A stretch of 32,277 bases of DNA from Microbacterium sp. 5K110 (GTDB taxonomy: Bacteria > Actinomycetota > Actinomycetes > Actinomycetales > Microbacteriaceae). The stretch lies in NCBI RefSeq assembly GCF_005774735.1, contig NZ_VBUM01000037.1, positions 1 to 32,277 on the forward strand, given 5' to 3'. The notes under the pieces are model-generated. The model saw only the letters and a list, made by a program, of their open reading frames with translations, searched no databases and was not told the origin of the DNA. The translations under genes and the position numbers were made by a program. Shown in pieces: positions 24,125 through 30,585 of the stretch (position 1 is its first letter; the number at the start of each line of letters is the position of its first letter).

Positions 24125-24787
24125 TCACGCGGCGCGCACGTGCGGCAGCAGGGCGTCGATGCGGTGGGAGATCTCGTCGAACGCGGCCTCGAACGAGGCG
24201 CGGGTGCCGACCCGGACGGGGTCGGGGATCGACCAGTGCAGATCGGTGGATGCCACGGACTCGCGCGCGCGGTCGCACACGGTGATCCGCAGATCGTCGG
24301 GGCGTGCCACCTCGTCGAGGGTCTTCGGGGTGGCGTCGGACAGGTCGAGTCCGTGGGCGGCGGCGACGGCGACGGCACCTTCCGCGACGCCGTCGGCGGG
24401 CAGGGTTCCGGCGGACGCTGTGGTGATCGACGTGCGCGCCCGCCACAGATACTCGGCGAGCCGCGACCGGGCGGAGTTCGCGGTGCACACGAACACCACG
24501 CGAGGGGCGCGCAGATCGCCGACGCCCTCCTCGGACGGCAGGGCGTCCGCGACGAGGCGCACATAGCTGCGGCGTCCGTCACCCTCCGAGCGGCGACGAT
24601 CCACCAGCCCCGCCGCCTCGAGAACCTTGAGATGGTGGGACAGGAGATTGGATGCCACCCCCACCCGCTCCCCCAGCTGCTGCGGCGACAGATCGCCGAG
24701 GGCGAGGAGATCGACGACGCGCAGGCGCGCCGGATCCGACAGCGCGGCGTGGCGCGCGGCACGGAGTTCGATCGACGGAACGGGCAT
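24125..24787 (-). CDS. ArsR-type repressor fused to LMW phosphatase/arsenate reductase domain
   Basis: 220 aa, two domains. Residues 5-80 form an ArsR winged HTH (recognition helix around VASNLLSHHLKVLEAAGL). Residues 95-215 form an LMW-PTP/ArsC-like domain with P-loop CTANSARS (C101, R107), a second Cys C171 and the D189-P190 acid. Such fusions are known in Actinobacteria. The HTH part contains no Cys at all, so the usual arsenite-binding cysteines of ArsR are missing. The repressor probably controls itself and arsC through the TCAA-N6-TTGA site before its start. Confidence 0.88.
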   Translation of the reverse strand: MPVPSIELRAARHAALSDPARLRVVDLLALGDLSPQQLGERVGVASNLLSHHLKVLEAAGLVDRRRSEGDGRRSYVRLVADALPSEEGVGDLRAPRVVFVCTANSARSRLAEYLWRARTSITTASAGTLPADGVAEGAVAVAAAHGLDLSDATPKTLDEVARPDDLRITVCDRARESVASTDLHWSIPDPVRVGTRASFEAAFDEISHRIDALLPHVRAA

Positions 24788-24789
24788 GC

Positions 24790-24805
24790 CTCAATGATTG
24801 TTGAG
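24790..24805. promoter_or_regulatory. ArsR-family operator
   Basis: CTCAA-TGATTG-TTGAG, a perfect 5-bp inverted repeat that fits the ArsR operator pattern TCAA-N6-TTGA. It ends 3 nt upstream of the ArsR-fusion start codon and covers the predicted -10 box. Confidence 0.75.
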
Positions 24806-24822
24806 TTAATGCCGGAGGTCAA
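24794..24822 (-). promoter_or_regulatory. Promoter of the arsR-arsC operon
   Basis: TTGACC (-35, 24817-24822), a 17-nt spacer and AATCAT (-10, 24794-24799) on the minus strand. The -10 sits inside the operator, so bound repressor would block polymerase. Confidence 0.55.
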
Positions 24823-24852
24823 GTCCGGCTCCGCAATGTCGGACGTCGCGGC

Positions 24853-24858
24853 TATCGT
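24853..24858 (+). promoter_or_regulatory. Leaderless -10 box of the dihydrofolate reductase-like gene
   Basis: TATCGT with a 6-nt spacer to ATG 24865, divergent from the ars promoter. Confidence 0.6.
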
Positions 24859-24864
24859 GCGGGC

Positions 24865-25449
24865 ATGAACCGCACGATCTTCCACACCGCCACCACCCTC
24901 GATGGACACCTCGCGACCGACGACGACGGGCTTGCGTGGCTCTTCGCCGTTCCCGGCAGCGACGACGCCGAGGCGGCTTTCGGCGACTTCATGGTGGGCG
25001 TGGGTGCGATGGTGATGGGCACGGCGACCTACGAGTGGCTCCTCCGTCACGAGCGGCTGCTCGACGCGCCCGAGAAATGGACGGCGATGTACGGCACGCG
25101 GCCGACGTTCGTCTTCTCCTCTCGCTCGCTGCCGCCGATTCCGGGTGCGGACATCCGTCTCGTGTCGGGTGACGTGCGGGGGCATTCCGAGTCGATGCGG
25201 GATGCCGCGGGCACGGGTGACCTGTGGGTCGTGGGCGGCGGCGACCTTGCGGGTCAGTTCATCGATGCCGGGATGCTCGACGAGATCCGTCTCTCGATCG
25301 CTCCCGTGACTCTCGGCTCAGGAAAGCCTCTGCTCCCCCGGGTTCTCGGCGCCGACCGGCTGACCCTGGTCGCCGTGGAGCGCGCGGGGCAGTTCGTCGA
25401 GGTGGTCTACGAGGTCGCGAGGCCGTCGGACGAGGAGCCGCGGCCCTGA
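24865..25449 (+). CDS. Dihydrofolate reductase family protein (RibD C-terminal-like)
   Basis: 194 aa. The N-terminus (RTIFHTATTLDGHLA), the GAMVMGTATYEW helix, the DLWVVGGGDLAGQFIDAGMLDEIRLSIAPVTLGSGKPLL segment and the VVYEVARP end are the RibD_C/DHFR-like signature. These stand-alone proteins bind NADPH; their substrates are mostly unknown, and this is neither the folate enzyme nor the riboflavin enzyme proper. The last 43 nt overlap the convergent SGNH hydrolase gene. Confidence 0.85.
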   Translation: MNRTIFHTATTLDGHLATDDDGLAWLFAVPGSDDAEAAFGDFMVGVGAMVMGTATYEWLLRHERLLDAPEKWTAMYGTRPTFVFSSRSLPPIPGADIRLVSGDVRGHSESMRDAAGTGDLWVVGGGDLAGQFIDAGMLDEIRLSIAPVTLGSGKPLLPRVLGADRLTLVAVERAGQFVEVVYEVARPSDEEPRP

Positions 25450-26207
25450 AGGGGCGTGAGCGCGGTCCAGCCCCCGCCGAACTTCGCGGCGCGGCCGTCG
25501 CCCGAGGATGTGCCGGTCAAGCGTCGGCGTACCCAGGGCGCCACGTGTTCGCGGTAGTACGCCGTGCCCTTCAGTCGCTGGCTGTCGGGGATGTCGCGCA
25601 GATGCCACCACTCCCCCGGCGCCGAAAGTCCGACCGACTCGAGCACCCGGGCGGCGACGCGGTGATGCCCGCGCGCGTTCATGTGCAGGCGGTCGACCGA
25701 CCAGAACTCGGGGCCGGCGAGTTCGCGATCGAACCAGTTGTACGCGGTGATGACGTCGGGGCGGTGCTGCAGCCGTGCTTCGACGGCGTGCGACAGCCGG
25801 TCGCCGCGGGCCTGCACGACCCGCCCGAGCGGAAGCCCCGCCGACGGGTTCGCCCCCGACAGGACGATGAGCTGCACGCCCTCCTCGTCGCACCGCCGCA
25901 CGACGTGGTCGAACACGTCGACGATCCGCTCGATCCCGGTACGCGGACGCAGCATGTCGTTACCGCCGCCGTTGAACGACAGATGCGTCGGTTTCAGAGC
26001 GAGCGCGGGCTCGAGCTGCTCGGCGACGATGGGCTGCACGAGTTTGCCGCGGATCGCGAGATTCGCGTAGTGGACCGGCTCGCCCGTGGCATCCGCCCAT
26101 CCCTGCGCCGCGAGATCGGCCCAACCGCGGACGGTGCCGTCGGGCAGCTCATCGCCGACGCCTTCGGTGAACGAGTCGCCGATCGCGACGTAGCGCACGG
26201 ATGCCAT
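25407..26207 (-). CDS. SGNH/GDSL hydrolase family protein
   Basis: 266 aa esterase-fold hydrolase. Block I is AIGDSFTEG (S12), block II Gly G54, block III GGGND (N83), block V DRLHMNARGHH (D172 and H175), so the Ser-Asp-His triad and oxyanion residues are complete. No signal peptide, so it is probably cytosolic; the substrate ester is unknown. The C-terminal 25 residues are Gly/Ser-rich and lie in the overlap with the reductase gene. ATG 26207 is fixed by a leaderless -10 box. Confidence 0.9.
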   Translation of the reverse strand: MASVRYVAIGDSFTEGVGDELPDGTVRGWADLAAQGWADATGEPVHYANLAIRGKLVQPIVAEQLEPALALKPTHLSFNGGGNDMLRPRTGIERIVDVFDHVVRRCDEEGVQLIVLSGANPSAGLPLGRVVQARGDRLSHAVEARLQHRPDVITAYNWFDRELAGPEFWSVDRLHMNARGHHRVAARVLESVGLSAPGEWWHLRDIPDSQRLKGTAYYREHVAPWVRRRLTGTSSGDGRAAKFGGGWTALTPLQGRGSSSDGLATS

Positions 26208-26213
26208 CCGCTC

Positions 26214-26219
26214 AGCCTA
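26214..26219 (-). promoter_or_regulatory. Leaderless -10 box of the SGNH hydrolase gene
   Basis: TAGGCT on the minus strand with a 6-nt spacer to ATG 26207. Confidence 0.65.
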
Positions 26220-26261
26220 CGCTCGGCGCGGGGTCTCACCGCGGGTGCGGCAGTCGGGTTC

Positions 26262-26320
26262 GGGGCGCGATCCGTGCTTTGGGGCGGATGATTCACGCCC
26301 CAAAGCACGAAATGCGCCCC
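26262..26320. repeat. Compound inverted repeat after the MFS gene
   Basis: An inner perfect 14-bp stem (26273-26286 with 26296-26309, 9-nt loop) is enclosed, after 4-nt internal bulges, by a 7-bp outer stem GGGGCGC/GCGCCCC (26262-26268 with 26314-26320). It lies 29 nt past the MFS stop (minus strand) and upstream of the SGNH gene. A terminator is likely, but no T tract follows; a palindromic repeat element is an alternative. Confidence 0.6.
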
Positions 26321-26348
26321 CAACCGACCGCGGTGGAGGGGAACCGCG

Positions 26349-27689
26349 TCAGCCCTCGGCCAGTGCCCGGCCGCGCTCCTCGCGCAGGAACAGCGCCGCG
26401 ACGACCGCGACCGCGAAGAACGCCGCGAACACCACGAACAGCAGCGGAGCACCGCCGACACCGAGCAGCGGCGGAACACTCAACGGCGCGATGATCGACG
26501 CGATCCGGCCCACGCCGGCCGCCCACCCGGCCCCGGTCGCCCGCAACGGCGTCGGATACGTCTCGGGGGTGGCGGCGTACAGCGCACCCCACGCGCCGAG
26601 GTTGAAGAACGACAGGGCCATGCCTGCCGCGATGATCGCCACCTCGCCCGAAGCCGTGCCGAAGAACACCGCGGCCACGGCGGAACCCGCGAGGAAGGTC
26701 GCGAGCGTCGCCCGGCGACCCCACGCCTCGATCAGCCAGGCCGCGACGGCGTAGCCGGGCAGCTGGGCGAGCGTGATGATGAGCGTGAAGCCGAAGGAGC
26801 GCACGAGGTCGTACCCCTGGGACACGAGGATCGTCGGGATCCAGATGAACGCCCCGTAGTACGAGAAGTTCACGCAGAACCACAGCAGCCACAGGGCGGT
26901 GGTCCGGCCGCGGAGCGGCGCCGCCCACAGAGCCGACACGCGGGCGCGCGGCGCGGCGTGCGACGGGCCCGTCTCCGTCGGGGCGGGAGTGAACGACACG
27001 CGACCTGCCGCGGCCTCGAAGTCGCGCACGATCGCCGAGGCCTCGGCATCCCTCCCCCGACTTGCCAGCCAGCGCGCCGACTCCGGGAGACCCCAGCGCA
27101 CGATCAGCGCGTAGGCGGCGGGGATCGCGCCCAGCGCAAACGCCCAGCGCCACCCGTCTGCCGACGCCGGCACCACCAGATAGCCGATCACGGCCGCCGC
27201 GGTCCAGCCGATCGCCCAGAACGCCTCGAGGAAGACGATGACGCGTCCGCGCATGCGCGCCGGAGCGAATTCGCTCACATACGTCGAGGCGACCGGCAGT
27301 TCGGCCCCGAGTCCGAGACCGACGACGAACCGCAGGACGAGCAGGGCGGCCAGACCCCCGACCAGCGCGCTCGCCCCGGTCGCGAGGCCGTAGACCAGAA
27401 GCGTCAGGGCGAAGACCGAACGGCGACCGAAACGGTCGGCCAGCAGTCCGCCCAGGCTCGCGCCGATCGCCATGCCGGCGAAGCCCGCCGACGCGATCCA
27501 TGACGCCTCGGTCGGCGCGAGCTGCCACTGCGCCGCGAGGGCCGCGATGACGAAGGAGATGAGCCCGACGTCCATGGCATCCAGTGCCCACCCGAGACCC
27601 GACCCGCCCAGCACGCGGCCGTGGCGGCGGGTGAACGGAAGGGCGTCGAGGCGGTCGGCGATGCGCGCGACGTCGGTCGAGGTGGTCAC
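26349..27689 (-). CDS. MFS transporter (metabolite:proton symporter type)
   Basis: 446 aa, twelve membrane helices in two halves with a central cytoplasmic loop (about 200-245). MFS signatures: GLLADRFGRR in loop 2-3, an ELPVASTYVSEFAPARMRG segment after helix 4, and PETYPTPLRATGAGW in the second half, as in NiaP/SV2-like and aromatic-acid carriers. The substrate is unknown. The GTG start overlaps the LLM oxidoreductase stop (GTGA), so importer and enzyme form one coupled operon. Confidence 0.88.
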   Translation of the reverse strand: MTTSTDVARIADRLDALPFTRRHGRVLGGSGLGWALDAMDVGLISFVIAALAAQWQLAPTEASWIASAGFAGMAIGASLGGLLADRFGRRSVFALTLLVYGLATGASALVGGLAALLVLRFVVGLGLGAELPVASTYVSEFAPARMRGRVIVFLEAFWAIGWTAAAVIGYLVVPASADGWRWAFALGAIPAAYALIVRWGLPESARWLASRGRDAEASAIVRDFEAAAGRVSFTPAPTETGPSHAAPRARVSALWAAPLRGRTTALWLLWFCVNFSYYGAFIWIPTILVSQGYDLVRSFGFTLIITLAQLPGYAVAAWLIEAWGRRATLATFLAGSAVAAVFFGTASGEVAIIAAGMALSFFNLGAWGALYAATPETYPTPLRATGAGWAAGVGRIASIIAPLSVPPLLGVGGAPLLFVVFAAFFAVAVVAALFLREERGRALAEG

Positions 27690-28744
27690 CGGATGCCGGC
27701 GGTCTCGGTGTCGGCGAGCATCTCGTGCACGAGCGGGAGGACGCGCGTGCCGTACAGCTCGATGCTCGACATGAGGCGATCGTGCGAGATCGAGCCGCTG
27801 GCGAACTTCAGCTGGAAGCGGGAGTTGCCCAGAGCCCGCACCGTCGCCGCGATCTTCCGGGCGACGGTCTCGGGCGAACCGATGTACATCGACCCCTCGG
27901 GTCCGACGTCATGCTGGAAACGCAGGCGGTTGTACTCGGGCCAGCCACGCTCGCGGCCGATGGTGTTGTTCAGCTCGGCGACGCCCTCGTAGGCCTCTTC
28001 CCACGCCTGCTGGTCCGTCTCGGCGACGTGTCCGGGCGAGTGCACCGAGATGGGCATCTGCGGCTTCCCCAGCTCGTCGAGCGACCGGCGGTACAGGTCG
28101 GCGAAGGGACGGAAGCGGGCCGAGGATCCCCCGATGGTGGCGAGCACCAGACCGTAGCCGTAGCGCGCCGCGCGCACCACGGACTCGGGAGAGCCGCCCA
28201 CACCGACCCACGCCTTCAAGCCGTTCTCCGTCTTGGGGTACACGTCGGCGTCTTGCAGGCCGGCGCGAGTGCGTCCCTGCCACGTCACGGGCTTCTCGTC
28301 GAGAAGCAACGAGAACAGCTCGAGCTTCTCCTCGAAGAGCTGCTCGTAGTCGCGGAGGTCGTAGCCGAACAGCGGGAACGACTCGATGAACGATCCTCGA
28401 CCGAGGATCACCTCGGCGCGGCCGTTCGAGACGGCATCCAGGGTCGCGAACCGCTCGTACACGCGCACCGGGTCGTCGGACGAGAGCACCGTGACGGCGG
28501 TGCCGAGGTGGATGTTCGACGTCCGCGCGGCGGCGGCGGCGAGCACGATCTCGGGGCTCGTGACGGCGAAGTCCTTGCGGTGGTGCTCCCCCACGCCGAA
28601 GAACGACAGACCGACCTGGTCGGCGAGCACGGCCTGATCCACGACGTTGCGGATGGTCTGCGCGTCGGACTGCAGGCTGCCGTCGGGGCCGCGAGAGATG
28701 TCTCCGAAGGTGTCGAGTCCGAGCTCGACGGGGCGATCGTTCAT
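27686..28744 (-). CDS. LLM class flavin-dependent oxidoreductase
   Basis: 352 aa luciferase-like monooxygenase, a TIM-barrel FMN enzyme. Typical parts are VELGLDTFGDI at the start, FFGVGEHHRKDFAVTSPEIVLAAAAARTSNIHLGTAVTVLSSDDPVRVYERFATLDAVSNGR (about 50-110), EVILGRGSF, and the late GSPETVARKI. The substrate is unknown, probably what the coupled MFS carrier transports. ATG 28744 has AAGGAGA 4 nt upstream and is preferred over ATG 28759. A TAAAGT -10-like box lies about 30 nt upstream. Confidence 0.9.
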   Translation of the reverse strand: MNDRPVELGLDTFGDISRGPDGSLQSDAQTIRNVVDQAVLADQVGLSFFGVGEHHRKDFAVTSPEIVLAAAAARTSNIHLGTAVTVLSSDDPVRVYERFATLDAVSNGRAEVILGRGSFIESFPLFGYDLRDYEQLFEEKLELFSLLLDEKPVTWQGRTRAGLQDADVYPKTENGLKAWVGVGGSPESVVRAARYGYGLVLATIGGSSARFRPFADLYRRSLDELGKPQMPISVHSPGHVAETDQQAWEEAYEGVAELNNTIGRERGWPEYNRLRFQHDVGPEGSMYIGSPETVARKIAATVRALGNSRFQLKFASGSISHDRLMSSIELYGTRVLPLVHEMLADTETAGIR

Positions 28745-28801
28745 GGCGTCTCCTTGCATTCGGATGAATGAACTTTATGCCCCCCGCCGCTATTCCCGTG
28801 A

Positions 28802-28833
28802 ATCGGGGCGTCCCCTTTCGGGAACGCCCCGAT
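28802..28833 (-). terminator. Terminator after the DUF885 gene
   Basis: A perfect 10-bp stem (28802-28811 with 28824-28833) plus an inner CCC/GGG pairing around TTTC. It starts 6 nt after the DUF885 stop on the minus strand, and only a short TT follows. It separates DUF885 from the LLM-MFS operon. Confidence 0.6.
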
Positions 28834-28838
28834 CCGGA

Positions 28839-30515
28839 TCAGGCGGATGCCAGTGCCTGGCGCAGCGTGTCGAGTCCGACGCCGCCGATGTCGAGCGCCT
28901 TCGTGTGGAACGCCTTCATCGAGAAGGCCGCTCCCTCGCGCTCGCGGGCCTCGTCGCGCACCTGCTCCCAGATGCGCTGGCCCACCTTGTACGACGGCGC
29001 CTGGCCCGGCCAGCCGAGGTAGCGGTTGACCTCGAAGCGGACGAACTCCTCGGGCATGTTGACGTTGCGCAGCATGAAGGCCAGGGCGTAGTCGTGGTCC
29101 CAGACACCCTCGCCGTCGAGCCGCGGCTTGCCCAGGTGCACGCCGATGTCGAGCACCACGCGGGCGGCGCGCATCCGCTGCCCGTCGAGCATGCCCAGGC
29201 GGTCGGCGGGGTCGTCGAGGTACCCGAGCTGTTCCATGAGGCGCTCGGCGTACAGTGCCCAGCCCTCGGCGTGACCGCTGGTCCCGGCGAGGAGACGCCG
29301 CCACGAGTTCAGTTCGCCGCGGTTGTAGACCGCCTGCGCGATCTGCAGGTGGTGGCCCGGAACGCCCTCGTGGTAGACGGTCGTCAGCTCGCGCCACGTG
29401 TCGAAGCTGTCGACGCCTTCGGGCACCGACCACCACATGCGTCCCGGGCGCGAGAAGTCATCGGTGGGGCCGGTGTAGTAGATGCCGCCCTCCTTCGTGG
29501 GGGCGATCATGCACTCGAGGCGCCGGATGGGCTCGGCGATGTCGAAGTGGGTGCGGCCCAGCTCCTCCACCGCGCGGTCGCTGGTCCGCTGCATCCACTC
29601 CTGGAGGGCCGCGGTGCCGTGGAGCTTGCGCGACTCGTCCTTCTCGAGGAACGCCACGGCCTCCTCGACGCTCGCGCCGGGGAGGATCTCGTTCGCGATC
29701 GACTCCTGCTCGGCGACCATACGAGCGAGCTCCGCGACGCCCCACTCGTAGGTCTCGTCGAGGTCGATCGTCGCGCCGAGGAATTGGCGCGAGTGCAGCG
29801 CGTACAGTTCGCGACCCACGCCGTCGGCCTCGCCCGCGACCGGGGCGAGCTCGGCCGACAGGAAGGATGCCAGGGCGTCGTACGCGACCCGGGCGGCCCC
29901 GGAGTTCTGCGCGAGGTCGCGCGCGAGCGACGCGGGTAGCTGGCCCTCGTCCGGGGCGGCGTCGCCGACGAACTCCGCGAAGAAGCCGGTGTCGGCCGTG
30001 TAGCGCCCGATCTGCGTCGCCACCTCGACGACCTGGCGTCGGGCGGGCACCACACCGCGGGCCATGCCCTCGCGCAGCGTCGCGATGTAGCCGTCGATGG
30101 CGCCCGGCAGTGCCTTCAGTCGCGTGGAGATCGTCGACCAGTCGTCCACCGTCGCCGTGGGCATGAGATCGAACGCCTGGCGCAGGTCCTGCGCGGGCGA
30201 GGCGATCACGTTGACGTCGCGCAGGTGGGTCTGGGCGGCGTGGAGCTCGAGATGCAGGTCGAGCTCGCGCCCCAGGTCCATCTTCGTGACCTCGTCGATC
30301 GCGTCGACGGGAGTGGCGTTGTCGAGGGCGGCCTTCGTGGCCCGCGCCTGGTCGGCGAGCTCGTTCGCGCCCTCGGGGCTGTAGTCGCCGAAGCGGTCGT
30401 TGAACTCGGTGCGTCCGATGTAGGTGGCGAGCGTGGGGACGCGCTCGGCCAGGGTGTCCACCCACGCATCGGCGATCGTGTCGATCGGCGTGGGGGTGCG
30501 TTGTGCATCAGTCAT
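28839..30515 (-). CDS. DUF885 domain zinc-peptidase-like protein
   Basis: 558 aa, usual length for the family. The zinc motif HEGVPGHH (382-389, an HExxH-like HEGxPGHH) and the downstream HAEGWALYAERL helix, which supplies a Glu, define DUF885, a mainly alpha-helical family related in layout to M32 carboxypeptidases. It is probably a cytosolic peptidase; no signal peptide is visible. ATG 30515 is fixed by the leaderless -10 box. It is transcribed alone and followed by its own hairpin. Confidence 0.9.
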   Translation of the reverse strand: MTDAQRTPTPIDTIADAWVDTLAERVPTLATYIGRTEFNDRFGDYSPEGANELADQARATKAALDNATPVDAIDEVTKMDLGRELDLHLELHAAQTHLRDVNVIASPAQDLRQAFDLMPTATVDDWSTISTRLKALPGAIDGYIATLREGMARGVVPARRQVVEVATQIGRYTADTGFFAEFVGDAAPDEGQLPASLARDLAQNSGAARVAYDALASFLSAELAPVAGEADGVGRELYALHSRQFLGATIDLDETYEWGVAELARMVAEQESIANEILPGASVEEAVAFLEKDESRKLHGTAALQEWMQRTSDRAVEELGRTHFDIAEPIRRLECMIAPTKEGGIYYTGPTDDFSRPGRMWWSVPEGVDSFDTWRELTTVYHEGVPGHHLQIAQAVYNRGELNSWRRLLAGTSGHAEGWALYAERLMEQLGYLDDPADRLGMLDGQRMRAARVVLDIGVHLGKPRLDGEGVWDHDYALAFMLRNVNMPEEFVRFEVNRYLGWPGQAPSYKVGQRIWEQVRDEAREREGAAFSMKAFHTKALDIGGVGLDTLRQALASA

Positions 30516-30521
30516 GCATCG

Positions 30522-30527
30522 AGCCTA
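30522..30527 (-). promoter_or_regulatory. Leaderless -10 box of the DUF885 gene
   Basis: TAGGCT on the minus strand with a 6-nt spacer to ATG 30515. Confidence 0.65.
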
Positions 30528-30585
30528 GGGAAGGCACGGGACCCTGGCCACCCGGGGGCCGCGACCGCGGTCACGGATCCCGCCG

